Positions 42,380 through 50,871 of a stretch of DNA of 64,000 nt are shown here, piece after piece; within the stretch, counting starts at the first letter, position 1; each line of letters starts with the position of its first letter. Made by a program: the position numbers and the translations under genes. The stretch is from Robiginitomaculum sp. GTDB taxonomy: Bacteria > Pseudomonadota > Alphaproteobacteria > Caulobacterales > Maricaulaceae. The notes beneath the pieces are model-generated. The model ran no database searches. It was not told the origin of the DNA and saw only the letters and a program-made list of their open reading frames with translations. The stretch covers positions 1 through 64,000 of the forward strand of contig JAESTZ010000043.1 in assembly GCA_016763315.1 (NCBI GenBank), written 5' to 3'.

Positions 42380-45121
42380 TTACTCCAACTTATTGCCATC
42401 AGCGTCCCATATTTCTATCGGGCCAAGTCCGGCTGCTTCCACCTGTGGTCGGATTTTAGCCAGATCACCAACTAACACCCAGACAAGCCCTTCGGGGCGA
42501 ATTTGGCCGCTTTGGGCGTTGACGGTTTGCTCGTTAATGCTGGCGTATCTGGCTTTTAAGCTGGTTGGGTAATCAAATGGGCGGTTATAATTATCACTAC
42601 TCATTAGCGAGGTTAATACAGCCCCTGCGGTTTCAAACTGTCCGGGCAAGGCATTGGTGTTGTTTTTTACGACTTTTTCAATTTCTGCCGCCGTTGCCGG
42701 ACGCTCGTTTTTAATATCATTTAATTCTTTTATTAACTCGAGCAAGCTGTCACCGGTGCGATCGGTCTGCACTGGCGCATACACCATGAACGGACGCTGG
42801 CCTTTGGCGTTTTGGGTGAAGGTATAAGCACCATAAGCCCAACTTTTGTCCTCGCGCAAATTCATATTAACCCGGGCGGTAAACTGCCCGCCCAGCACAT
42901 TGTTTAGAGTTTCTAGTGCCAGATAGTTTTCATCACTGGTGGAAGGGATCAGTTCGCCAGCAAGTATCAGAGTTTGCGGCGCGTCTTTTTTCTCGATCAG
43001 AATTACCTTGCCGGTTTCGATTAAACCAACTTCGGTGATATTCTTTTGTGGTTTGGCAGTGTCAGGGTTTTTCCAACTGGCAAATGCTTTATTCAATAAA
43101 GGCAATATTTCACTCATTGTCGTATCACCAACTACAAACAAGGTTCCGTTATCAGGGCGTAGCCAAGTATTGTGGAAACTGGATAGATCATTACGGCTTA
43201 TGCTGTTGATCGAGTTGATAGTTCCGGTGCCGGTAAACGGTACGCCATAAGCATGATCTTTACCGTAAAGGATTGGTGGCAGCAAACGTAAAGCAATTTG
43301 AACCGGCTGCGATTTTTCTCGCGAGATTCTGGCTGTCCATAATTTCTTGTGGCGCTCAATCTCTGTTTCTGCAAATTGCGGCTGCAACAAAACATCAGCC
43401 ATAATCTCTAGCGATGGAGTTAGATTTGCCTTTAATGCTGAAAGCCGGATAGTTGAAGTATCCAGGCCGGAATTGGTGTTTAAAGTCGCGCCTTGCATTT
43501 CCAAGCTTTCGGCAATTTGCAATGCATTCATCTTGCCCGCACCTTCGTCGAGCATAGACATAGCAAATGATGACAGGCCAAGTTTATTACCTTGATCGGC
43601 ACCATAACCGGCATCAAATTGCAAGGCGATCTCTACCACTGGAACCGAGCTTCTGGTGGCCAGAACTACTTTGAGGCCATTATCCAGAACTGCTTGCTCA
43701 ACTTTGGGAAAAAACAGATCAGGCAGTCCGGTAACTTGCGGTATGCCGGTGGAGCGATCAACACCAGCAGCAATGGTTTTAAAGTCGCCCTTTGGTTTGA
43801 CGGTTAATTGGTAATAACCATGGGACAGCCACTGACGAACCGCATATTGAATGGAGCGTTGATCGGCATTATTCATCCATTCAAGGCGGGTTTTAAAGAA
43901 CCCCGGATCATTGGCATAAAGCGCGCTTTCGGCAAGACGTGTTGCTTTTCCTGTCCAGCCACCGATCTGCTCGATACCGCGTACCATCGCCGCATTAGTT
44001 CTGGTTTTCACCCGTTTTAGCTCTGACCTATTGGGGCCTTTGGCGTAAAATCCGGCCATAATGTCATCAATAGCTTCTGATATTTCAGTTAAGTCACCAT
44101 CGGGTTTGGCGGTGACCTCTACGGAGAAAATGCTGGCCAATTCATGGCGTTCAACCCGAACAACCACTTGTGTGGCAATTTCGCGTTTGTAAACCAGCTC
44201 TTTGTAAAATCTGGAGTTCTTGCCACCACCTAGCACTTGAGCTGCCATATCTAGCATGGCCTCGTCCTTGGTGGTACGTCCGGGTATTGCCCAACGGCGA
44301 TAAACCCTTGCTTGAGGCACTGCGTCGGTCATTTCCTCGATGATGTTCTCGGTTTTTGTCGGCACCCATGCTTTCATCTGATGCAGGTTCGGCCCGGAGG
44401 CAATGTCACCAAAATATTTGGTTACTTTTGTTCTGGCAGTTACCGCATCAATATCACCAGCTAAAACTATAACTGTATTGCTTGCTCCATAATATTGTTT
44501 GAACCAGTCTTTTACGTCGTCAAGCGAAGCTGCATCAAGGTCAGCCATCGAGCCAATAGTGCTGTGGGCATAAGGGTGGCCGCTTGGCCAAACGCCACTG
44601 ATAAGTCGATATTGCGCCAAACCATAAGGGTTGTTATCGCCTTGGCGTTTTTCATTTTGTACTACGCCGCGTTGTTCATCTAGTACTTCTTGTCCGACAA
44701 CGCCGAGCAAATGCCCCATACGATCGGATTCCATCCACAAAGCCATATCAAGTGCCGGCGTTGGAACGGTTTCAAAATAATTGGTTCTGTCCAGCCAAGT
44801 GGTACCGTTCATACCGGTGGCGCCTACTTCCTCGAACGGTGCAAAGTATTCACCGGGGTAGTTTTCAGAACCATTAAACATTAAATGTTCGAACAAATGG
44901 GCAAAGCCGGTTTTGCCAGCAGGTTCGTTCTTGGATCCTACATGATACCAAACGCTGACCGTGACAATCGGAGCTTTGCGATCTTCATGCACTACCACTC
45001 GTAAGCCGTTCTCCAGTGTGAAACTGTCATAGGCTACATCAATGTCTGGCATTTGCGCCAAAGCATTGCTTGAAAGTAGGGTAAAGCCGGCAATGGCCAG
45101 TAATGCAGGTTTGATATTCAT
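42380..45121 (-). CDS. M16 (pitrilysin-like) zinc protease with tandem domains
   Basis: Periplasmic or surface protease, 913 residues, with a signal peptide (LLAIAGFTLLSSNALA) and two M16 units. The first has the inverted zinc motif HLFEH with distal glutamate (VVQNEKRQGDNNP region), while the second (from about 460, VEQAVLDNGLKVVLATRSSVPVVEIALQFDAGYGAD) lacks the HxxEH and is the usual inactive half that completes the chamber. ATG 45121 is preferred because GGGGA lies six bases ahead and the signal peptide begins there; the frame extends four codons to a TTG. The substrate is unknown, though such proteins often remove signal or small peptides. Confidence 0.92.
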   Translation of the reverse strand: MNIKPALLAIAGFTLLSSNALAQMPDIDVAYDSFTLENGLRVVVHEDRKAPIVTVSVWYHVGSKNEPAGKTGFAHLFEHLMFNGSENYPGEYFAPFEEVGATGMNGTTWLDRTNYFETVPTPALDMALWMESDRMGHLLGVVGQEVLDEQRGVVQNEKRQGDNNPYGLAQYRLISGVWPSGHPYAHSTIGSMADLDAASLDDVKDWFKQYYGASNTVIVLAGDIDAVTARTKVTKYFGDIASGPNLHQMKAWVPTKTENIIEEMTDAVPQARVYRRWAIPGRTTKDEAMLDMAAQVLGGGKNSRFYKELVYKREIATQVVVRVERHELASIFSVEVTAKPDGDLTEISEAIDDIMAGFYAKGPNRSELKRVKTRTNAAMVRGIEQIGGWTGKATRLAESALYANDPGFFKTRLEWMNNADQRSIQYAVRQWLSHGYYQLTVKPKGDFKTIAAGVDRSTGIPQVTGLPDLFFPKVEQAVLDNGLKVVLATRSSVPVVEIALQFDAGYGADQGNKLGLSSFAMSMLDEGAGKMNALQIAESLEMQGATLNTNSGLDTSTIRLSALKANLTPSLEIMADVLLQPQFAETEIERHKKLWTARISREKSQPVQIALRLLPPILYGKDHAYGVPFTGTGTINSINSISRNDLSSFHNTWLRPDNGTLFVVGDTTMSEILPLLNKAFASWKNPDTAKPQKNITEVGLIETGKVILIEKKDAPQTLILAGELIPSTSDENYLALETLNNVLGGQFTARVNMNLREDKSWAYGAYTFTQNAKGQRPFMVYAPVQTDRTGDSLLELIKELNDIKNERPATAAEIEKVVKNNTNALPGQFETAGAVLTSLMSSDNYNRPFDYPTSLKARYASINEQTVNAQSGQIRPEGLVWVLVGDLAKIRPQVEAAGLGPIEIWDADGNKLE

Positions 45122-45229
45122 AATGTTCCCCAAAACTCCAGAAATGAAAGTTTCTAGTTATCGGGGTATTTTGAACAGCTAGTTATAGCTTTGGCAAGTG
45201 TAGGCAAATTAAAACTTGTTTAGCTATGC

Positions 45230-45769
45230 TTAAACTGGCTTCGGTTTGTCTTCAACAAAGCGGATTATTTGACGAGCTTCACGAGCTAAATCCATCATAT
45301 CAGCCGGCACATCGCCAGTACTATTTGCTAGGTATGTCTCTAGCCGTTTGGCGATGTTAAGTAGAGCCAACGAGCTGGCCATTACTTTGGCTTGATACTC
45401 GATACGCCCGGGATCGCGATCATATTCAGCCCCCGGAGTTCGCCAGCCACCCCAGTCCTGATTGTCGGTTATTACTATCGGAAAAGTTCCCGGAAACGGG
45501 TGATGGGCGCTTTCTTCAGGTGATTGCCATTTGTTTTTAGCACGCACCACGCGCCAGTTTTCTTTACCAATGCTGTCTTTATTGCTATTGCTGGCCTCAC
45601 CGCTTAATTCTGCGGCCTTAAAGTCACGACCTAGTCCGACTTCATAGGTTATGCGAATTGGTTCGGGAACATCTTTGACCCATTGCGGTTTTATTTGTTC
45701 AATGACTGCCCAGGTTCCGACGGGACCGACATAGACACGTTGATTTTTGTGGAATTCTGCTTTGGCCAT
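45230..45769 (-). CDS. Conserved hypothetical protein (179 residues)
   Basis: A soluble protein without signal peptide or membrane segment. The N-terminal part (NQRVYVGPVGTWAVIEQIKPQWVKDVPEPIRITYEVGLGRDFKAAEL) looks like a small beta domain, the middle has GTFPIVITDNQDWGGWRTPGAEYDRDPGRIEYQA, and the C-terminus is helical. I believe it is a conserved alphaproteobacterial family of unknown function, but cannot name it. Its first codons overlap the beginning of the divergent mltF frame, leaving no dedicated promoter spacer between the two genes. Confidence 0.75.
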   Translation of the reverse strand: MAKAEFHKNQRVYVGPVGTWAVIEQIKPQWVKDVPEPIRITYEVGLGRDFKAAELSGEASNSNKDSIGKENWRVVRAKNKWQSPEESAHHPFPGTFPIVITDNQDWGGWRTPGAEYDRDPGRIEYQAKVMASSLALLNIAKRLETYLANSTGDVPADMMDLAREARQIIRFVEDKPKPV

Positions 45770-47204
45770 TGGTTCGCTCTTTCAAATTTTTAACCGCCAC
45801 CAGTATATATTACTGGCACTTAGCATGGCGTTAATTTTGGCTGGGTGCAATTTGCAAGCACCAAAACAAGGCTCGGTGTTGCGTGAAGCACAAGAAAAAG
45901 GCGTGCTGAAAATTGTAACCACTAATGCGCCAACTACATATTACCGTGGCCGTGACGGTTTGGCCGGTTTTGAATATGATCTGGTCAATGCCTATGCGCA
46001 ATATCTGGGACTAACTGCCGAATTTAATGTGGTGTCAAACATTGATACGGTTTTGGAAACAATTGCTACAGAGCAGGTGGATATTGCGGCGGCCGGTTTG
46101 AGTATTACCGATGAGCGTAAGAAAAAATATCTATTTTCCCCGGCCTATATGTCTTCTGATCCGATTGTGGTTTGTCGCCGTGGAGTGCGTGAAATTAATG
46201 ATCTTGCGGAATTGGTTGGTTTGCGGTTTGTGCTTGCCGGTGGTTCTTCATTCGCTGAAATGTATCAAGCAAAACGTCTGCAACAACCGGAGCTGGCGGC
46301 AGCAGTTATTTCGCCGCATTCTGTAGAAGTTCTGTTTACCGATATTGTTGCCAAACGACTGGATTGCACAATTGCCGACGATCATGTGTTTGCTTTGCAC
46401 CGGCGTTATATGCCGACATTAGAACGCCGGATACCTGCCGGCGACAGCACCCCTTTGGCTTGGGTAATAGCTGGCGGCAAAACCTGGCGTGGGGTTAGCA
46501 TGAAACGCGATTTAAAGCACTGGATGTCGTTGCCGGAAACAGCAGAATTGATTGAATTGCTGCAAATGCGATATTTTGCTGTATCTGACAATGAATTTGA
46601 TTATGTGGATTTATCGCGATTAAAACGAGCAATGCGAACTAGATTGCCAAAATATCAAAACTATTTCGAAAAAGCAGAGAAAAGATATAAAATACCATGG
46701 ACTTTGTTGGCGGCGCTTTCCTGGCGAGAAAGCCATTGGCAGGTTGATGCAAAAAGTTATACCGGAGTTCGTGGCCTGATGATGCTGACCAGAATTACCG
46801 CCAAAGAGCAAGGAGTTAGCAACCGCCTTGATCCTGAGCAATCAATTAATGGCGGCGCGCGTTATCTGGCCAGCCTGTTACGCAGATTGCCGGATAGTAT
46901 TGATCAGGATCATCGTTACCCTTTTGCCTTATTAGCCTATAATATTGGCTGGGGACACATGATTGATGCCAGAGCTTTGGTGCGTCAAAGAGGCGGTGAT
47001 CCGGATCAATGGCAAGAGGTCGTGGCAATTCTTCCCGAGTTGGAAAATCCTGAAATTTATAAAACCCTGAAATTCGGATATGCGCGGGGTAGAGAAGGTC
47101 AAGCCTATGTTGCGGCTGTTTTGAACTTCGCCGATATTATTGAAAAAGCCCACGCACCAATTATCGAGACATCGCAATCAATTATGGTCGGTGCTACACA
47201 ATAA
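45747..47204 (+). CDS. mltF: Membrane-bound lytic murein transglycosylase F
   Basis: Cleaves peptidoglycan glycan strands with 1,6-anhydro product formation. The 485-residue frame has an N-terminal lipoprotein-type signal (ILLALSMALILAGC), a periplasmic solute-binding-like domain (about 45-270, LKIVTTNAPTTYYRGRDGLAGFEYDL; SITDERKKKYLFSPAYM) and a C-terminal SLT domain with the catalytic glutamate in AALSWRESHWQ and GLMMLT, QSINGGARYLASLL, LAYNIGWGH. No ATG precedes the signal core, so the start is TTG at 45747 or 45762; both lie inside the divergent gene's 5' end, which is unusual. It also resembles arrangements in which a fused ligand-binding domain regulates the enzyme. Confidence 0.88.
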   Translation: MWNSALAIGSLFQIFNRHQYILLALSMALILAGCNLQAPKQGSVLREAQEKGVLKIVTTNAPTTYYRGRDGLAGFEYDLVNAYAQYLGLTAEFNVVSNIDTVLETIATEQVDIAAAGLSITDERKKKYLFSPAYMSSDPIVVCRRGVREINDLAELVGLRFVLAGGSSFAEMYQAKRLQQPELAAAVISPHSVEVLFTDIVAKRLDCTIADDHVFALHRRYMPTLERRIPAGDSTPLAWVIAGGKTWRGVSMKRDLKHWMSLPETAELIELLQMRYFAVSDNEFDYVDLSRLKRAMRTRLPKYQNYFEKAEKRYKIPWTLLAALSWRESHWQVDAKSYTGVRGLMMLTRITAKEQGVSNRLDPEQSINGGARYLASLLRRLPDSIDQDHRYPFALLAYNIGWGHMIDARALVRQRGGDPDQWQEVVAILPELENPEIYKTLKFGYARGREGQAYVAAVLNFADIIEKAHAPIIETSQSIMVGATQ

Positions 47205-47218
47205 AATCTGTTTTTATT

Positions 47219-47383
47219 CCACCACGTTCGTCATCACACGATTTGTTCGGGTGATCCAGTTCTGCCGTCACAATCTTTAACCATCGCAAACCCCTCAACC
47301 CAACCTTTTTGTTGTCCTACCTCTTCGCTACTTGAGGACTCTCCCCAGCGGGGAGAAGGAGTCCGATTACCGCGAGACAAAAG
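47219..47383. repeat. Direct repeat, left copy, flanking mscS and toxin-like cassette
   Basis: Begins CCACCACGTTCGTCATCACACG (see 47229-47259, ending GGGTGATCCAG) and ends ACCGCGAGACAAAAG (47369-47383). The same two blocks occur in the same order at 49380-49516 with one mismatch in 31 bp in the first block and none in the last 15 bp. The first block is a classic alphaproteobacterial CGTCAT...GATCCAG palindrome arm. A separate small palindrome CTCCCCAGCGGGGAG lies at 47341. Confidence 0.65.
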
Positions 47384-47448
47384 TATAAACTACTATGCCT
47401 AAGATAAATTTCCTGACATAAAGTTTGCAACAATTAGCGAGCAATAAA

Positions 47449-48600
47449 ATGAGTATAGAATCTTCTATTTTACCAGGGGCATTGTCTGATCTTTGGCAAC
47501 AAACCGTTCAGGTCTGGGAAACCAGTTTTCTGGGAGTAAACACTGGCAATGCAATTCTAGCTGTTATCCTGCTCGTGCTTTCATTGGTCTTGAGGGGGGT
47601 TATTGCCCACCACTTTGTTGGCTTCTTATCACGAATAACTAAGCGTAGTAAAACCAAGGTCGATGATGAATTATTAAATGCAATTGAAGAACCGCTAAAG
47701 CTAATTCCGGTCATTTTTGGCTTGTTTTTTGCTTTGCGCGTTTTGGGGACTGCCCAAGAAGCAACATTGTTGTTTGACAAGGTTCTTTCTTCGTTGATTG
47801 CTTTTGCAATTTTCTGGTCATTGGTTCGCGCAGTAGATCCGTTGGTGGCGGTATTAAAGCCGCTGGAAAAAGCGTTGACTCCTGAGATTATGTCGTGGGT
47901 GCGAAAAGCCGCCAAGGGTTTATTCGTATTTGTCGGCGGTGCGGCGATTTTGGAGCTGTGGGGCATTCAGGTCGGGCCGTTTTTGGCCGGTTTGGGAATC
48001 TTCGGTGTGGCGGTGGCACTTGGTGCGCAAGACTTGTTCAAAAACCTGATTGCTGGATTTCTAGTACTGGCGGAAAAACGCTTTCAGGTCGGCGACTGGA
48101 TCAAGGTTGATGGTGTGGTCGAAGGAACGGTGGAGCTGATCAATTTTCGCTCTACCACTATTCGTCGTTTCGACAAAAGCCCGGTTTATGTTCCAAATGC
48201 AAATTTATCAGACAATGCTGTGACTAATTTTTCGCGGATGACCTCGCGCCGGATTTACTGGAAAATTGGCTTGGTTTATGACTCAAGCGTCGAACAATTG
48301 CGCGCGGTTCGTCAAGGTATTCACGATTATATAATGAACAGCGACGATTTTGTGCATCCGCCGGATGGTACTTTGTTAATCCATATCGATAGCTTTAATG
48401 AAAGCTCGATTGATCTGATGGTCTATTGCTTTACCAAAACCACTAATTGGGGCGAGTGGCTACAAATCAAGGAAGAATTTGCCATGGCCATCAAGCAAAT
48501 AGTTGCCGAGGCTGGCTCTGATTTCGCATTTCCTACACGCACCTTGCATGTGCAAGGGCCGGGTTTGGGAGAACTGCCAAGTTCAACCGGCGAGCTTTAG
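47449..48600 (+). CDS. MscS-family mechanosensitive ion channel
   Basis: Small-conductance channel that opens under membrane tension and relieves osmotic downshock. The 383 residues hold an N-terminal helix (NAILAVILLVLSLVLRGVIAHHFVG), two more helices, the pore helix FLAGLGIFGVAVALGAQDLFKNLIAGFLVLAEKRFQVGDWI, and the beta-domain with STTIRRFDKSPVYVPNANL. The ATG at 47449 is chosen over an in-frame TTG 24 bases upstream. It is the only intact gene between two copies of a direct repeat. Confidence 0.9.
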   Translation: MSIESSILPGALSDLWQQTVQVWETSFLGVNTGNAILAVILLVLSLVLRGVIAHHFVGFLSRITKRSKTKVDDELLNAIEEPLKLIPVIFGLFFALRVLGTAQEATLLFDKVLSSLIAFAIFWSLVRAVDPLVAVLKPLEKALTPEIMSWVRKAAKGLFVFVGGAAILELWGIQVGPFLAGLGIFGVAVALGAQDLFKNLIAGFLVLAEKRFQVGDWIKVDGVVEGTVELINFRSTTIRRFDKSPVYVPNANLSDNAVTNFSRMTSRRIYWKIGLVYDSSVEQLRAVRQGIHDYIMNSDDFVHPPDGTLLIHIDSFNESSIDLMVYCFTKTTNWGEWLQIKEEFAMAIKQIVAEAGSDFAFPTRTLHVQGPGLGELPSSTGEL

Positions 48601-48649
48601 TCACTGTCACCATAATCCTAAAAACAATCGTAGAAATAAGGCTTTAGCC

Positions 48650-48686
48650 GCAAGATGATCTACTTCGGGTTGTGCTTTATCTTGCG
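48650..48686. other. Inverted repeat downstream of mscS
   Basis: CGCAAGAT at 48650-48656 region and ATCTTGCG at 48679-48686 enclose a loop of about 22 bases. It lies between the mscS stop and the immunity-like remnant's end and could terminate either; no U-run is present. Confidence 0.35.
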
Positions 48687-48715
48687 AAATACCCAAGCAC
48701 ACCATTCTTCATCGC

Positions 48716-49003
48716 CTATTGCTTTCTTAATTCTTTAGCAAGTGCAGACAAGTCAACTACGCCCTCTTCTGAGCACCACATTCCTGTTTTCTTAGGCGGG
48801 TGCTTATTTTCTATTGCAAATATATCTTGTTTTATTTCTTCAACTCTTGGGTCTTTACTTTTAATGGAGGTGAAATCATCCCATGCTCAAGGATTTTGGC
48901 AATCGGGAGAAATGAAATTATCAATAATGTCAGCAATTTCAGAATTACCGAGTGTAGCTTCCTCGCGCTTAATCTTTGATATTACGTAAGACAAAATGCC
49001 CAT
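48716..49003 (-). pseudogene. Immunity-like protein interrupted by an in-frame TGA
   Basis: Reading the minus strand from ATG 49003 gives MGILSYVISKIKREEATLGN onward for 38 codons, then TGA at 48887-48889, then 56 more codons in the same frame, starting AWDDFTSIKSKDPR and ending in a regular TAG at 48716. Without the TGA it would be a 95-residue acidic/basic soluble protein. Size and its place directly behind a toxin-like C-terminal module suggest an immunity gene; no domain was recognised. The 38-residue first part overlaps the toxin-like frame by 35 bp. Confidence 0.45.
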
Positions 49004-49247
49004 GATTACCCGCTTCCTTCTTCCCCCATGCAACTCTAAACACTGTATTGCCATTTGCGGCACTTCCTTTCAAGCTATAACCGATTTTCAATACATTGTT
49101 TCTGTTTAGAACCCCACCATTCACCTTGCCACCCCGCCTGAATAGTGCGCCACTTTGGCCAAGCCGTTTCCCTCGTGATGCAATGGCAGCGTTACTTGCA
49201 ACAGTCGCTGCCCTTCTTCCTATCAATGAGGCAGGCGCCACCAACAC
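48969..49247 (-). pseudogene. Fragment of a polymorphic-toxin-like C-terminus
   Basis: A 92-codon frame starting only at a TTG. The end, GGVLNRNNVLKIGYSLKG, then GNTVFRVAWGKKEAGNHGHF, resembles the closing segment of many RHS and other polymorphic toxins (pattern L-R-I-G-W-x-x-K-G...VFR-x-G-x-K...H-H). Upstream the reading breaks: the preceding frame continues as WWWVLVAPA before a stop at 49266-49268, while a different frame farther up (to about 49330) reads VSIDKITFAAKIEKRFERGY. No delivery domain is present. I read it as a decayed toxin tip; an orphan coding sequence is possible. Confidence 0.45.
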
Positions 49248-49379
49248 CCACCACCAGACGGCGGTTTATAACCGCGTTCGAAACGTTTTTCAATCTTCGC
49301 CGCAAAAGTAATTTTGTCAATTGAAACCAACAGACGGGGTTCAAACCCCGTACGGCAATTTAGGTTTTTCTTACTCCCC

Positions 49380-49516
49380 ACCACGTCCGTCATCACACGA
49401 TTTATTCGGGTGATCCAGTTTTTCCACCATTAATTCTTGTCGTAATTACTCAAGATGGATACCCCGAACAAGTCGGAGTATGACGGCATTTTTGGTATTT
49501 GACCGCGAGACAAAAG
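49380..49516. repeat. Direct repeat, right copy, with a full palindromic unit
   Basis: Contains CGTCATCACACGATT (49388 onward, ending GGGTGATCCAG at 49418) and its inverted partner GGATACCCCGAACAAG, ending TATGACGG (49457-49486), so the two arms can pair over about 30 bp with mismatches. It ends with ACCGCGAGACAAAAG (49502-49516). Partner of 47219-47383. Confidence 0.65.
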
Positions 49517-49528
49517 AGAATTGCAAAC

Positions 49529-49546
49529 AAGGGTCACGTGACCCTT
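49529..49546. other. Perfect 18-bp palindrome
   Basis: AAGGGTCACGTGACCCTT, centred on the CACGTG. A nearby AACCCTTGTTT (49555-49565) partly repeats the arm. Whether it is an operator or an accident of a repeat-rich spacer cannot be told. Confidence 0.4.
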
Positions 49547-49726
49547 ATGCGATAACCCTTGTTTAGCACTCATTGGCAAAGAGGTTACTTCGAGTAAGGG
49601 TTAATTGGCAAAGATTTCACCCTCATTGACCCTTAGGAGCAATCAACCATCGGGGATAAGTTTCAGACGCGCGCCCTTTCCCTGCTCTTGCTATAATGGT
49701 GTTGCAGTAGGTCATAAACCACCTGT

Positions 49727-49782
49727 TTGCGGTTGTTTGACAATGTGAATACGTGAACTATCTCAATGAAACGTGGGTTTTG
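49727..49782 (+). repeat. 56-bp sequence shared with 75-129, rrn-leader-like
   Basis: TTGCGGTTGTTTGACAATGT followed by AATACGTG and AATGAAACGTGGGTTTTG matches the copy at 75-129. A TATAAT lies 37 bp upstream (49691-49697). See the copy at 75 for interpretation. Confidence 0.4.
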
Positions 49783-49916
49783 ACAAAGCATTTCTTTAGT
49801 AATGCACAAAACAATATTGTTTCTGGATGAACCTTTTTAGGTTTTATCCACTGGGGAAATGCTAAAAACTGACGAATGATTTTATTCGCTACTTGAAAAT
49901 ACTGATTTGGGTGAAT

Positions 49917-50735
49917 TTACCGCTTTTGTAATACCAAGACTGCGCAACCGCTAGCGTGTGGTTGTAGCTCACTGCTTAAATCCACAAGATCTGCCGGACT
50001 GGTAACTTGCTGCCAGCAATCATCGGAACCAAGTGCAAAGAATTGTTCTTCGATAACCGTAAAACCCGGGTGTGAGGTTAATTCTTTCCAGCTCTCTTGT
50101 TCATATTCCCATTGGCGAGTGTAAAGGCCAAGGCTGTCTTTGAGTAAAGTAGCCCCGCCGCTCCCCATGGGAACCGAAATCATTGCCCGACCATTGGTTT
50201 GTAATGCCCGATGAAAAGCGTCCAGAACATCGAGATTAGTATTTGGGTCACGATTGGCAGCAATCTCAGCCGGTGTTTTGCCGCGCTTAAAAGCACTGTT
50301 CGGATCATCAATGCTGGCTTCGTCAAAGCCGATATGCTCGATGGTAGAAATACAGGTCACCAGATCAAAATGCCCTGATGGAAGCTCGCAATTACGAATG
50401 TCACCAATAGTCACCGGCACGGACAACACCCGCGCTCGCCAAGGTTCAGGGTATCTGCTGGCAACCCGTTGTGGCTTAACGATATCTGCTGCTTGCAACG
50501 AAGTGTTGCTGCGTGCTTGTGCTGCCAGTAACAGTCCCAGCCAATCGAAGCTCGACATGGCAAAGCCGATGTCCAGTATATTTGTTGCATCGTGTAAATA
50601 TTGGGCAGCCCAAGGAACTTCGATAATTCGTTCTGAATGGCCGGGTATGTCGAGCGGCAGATTATCGAAACTTTCTTGTCCAGACAAAACTAAGATCGCT
50701 CGATCAAGAATGAATTGTTGCTTGTCAGCGATCAT
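49917..50735 (-). CDS. Class I SAM-dependent methyltransferase
   Basis: A 272-residue protein with a Rossmann-type methyltransferase core: motif I ILDIGFAMSSFDWLGLLL, an acidic AADIVKP, then FDLVTCISTIEHIGFDE (motif IV with the DxVxxxxxxEH pattern) and GRAMISVPMG. Substrate unknown; the SISTIEHIGF style is seen in sugar or lipid methyltransferases. The frame extends upstream to 50804, but that start lies inside a perfect inverted repeat (50787-50833), so ATG 50735 (MIADKQQF) is preferred. It is divergent from the phosphoribosyltransferase gene. Confidence 0.75.
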   Translation of the reverse strand: MIADKQQFILDRAILVLSGQESFDNLPLDIPGHSERIIEVPWAAQYLHDATNILDIGFAMSSFDWLGLLLAAQARSNTSLQAADIVKPQRVASRYPEPWRARVLSVPVTIGDIRNCELPSGHFDLVTCISTIEHIGFDEASIDDPNSAFKRGKTPAEIAANRDPNTNLDVLDAFHRALQTNGRAMISVPMGSGGATLLKDSLGLYTRQWEYEQESWKELTSHPGFTVIEEQFFALGSDDCWQQVTSPADLVDLSSELQPHASGCAVLVLQKR

Positions 50736-50786
50736 TATCTGGTTTGCCTTATGTGATGCTGCTCTGTTGATGAAGAACAAAGATGA

Positions 50787-50833
50787 AATATATACTAAAA
50801 ACATCGTTTAATTCGGTGGTTTTAGTATATATT
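50787..50833. repeat. Solo hairpin-1 inverted repeat in a divergent promoter region
   Basis: Perfect 14-bp arms AATATATACTAAAA and TTTTAGTATATATT with a 19-base centre containing TTTAATTCGG. It resembles hairpin 1 of the two-hairpin elements at 55879 and 62003 (TATACTCAAAA arms) but has no hairpin 2 beside it. It may act as an operator for either flanking gene. Confidence 0.6.
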
Positions 50834-50871
50834 GGCGCGAATCTTAAATTATTTCCGACAGGATCATACTT

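Larger units (their letters stand above)
49248..49916. other. Gene-free region rich in inverted and shared repeats
   Basis: About 670 bp without a supported gene. It holds the upstream debris of the toxin-like frame (to about 49330), a 6-bp-stem hairpin ACGGGG/CCCCGT (49334-49351), the right direct repeat (49380-49516), an 18-bp palindrome (49529-49546), and the 56-bp rrn-leader-like repeat (49727-49782). Long similarity with 1-230 may extend past 49782, but becomes weak. Confidence 0.5.

Noticed and set aside
47341-47356. CTCCCCAGCGGGGAG as a terminator of mltF
   Set aside because: It is 137 bp beyond the stop and lacks a U-run; more likely part of the repeat-rich spacer.
48672-48989. 105-codon plus-strand frame
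   Set aside because: Antisense to the immunity-like frame, which has better sequence character; no ribosome-binding site.
49334-49351. tRNA T-arm-like hairpin (ACGGGG TTCAAA CCCCGT)
   Set aside because: The loop has six bases rather than seven, and no acceptor stem, anticodon arm or D arm can be folded around it.
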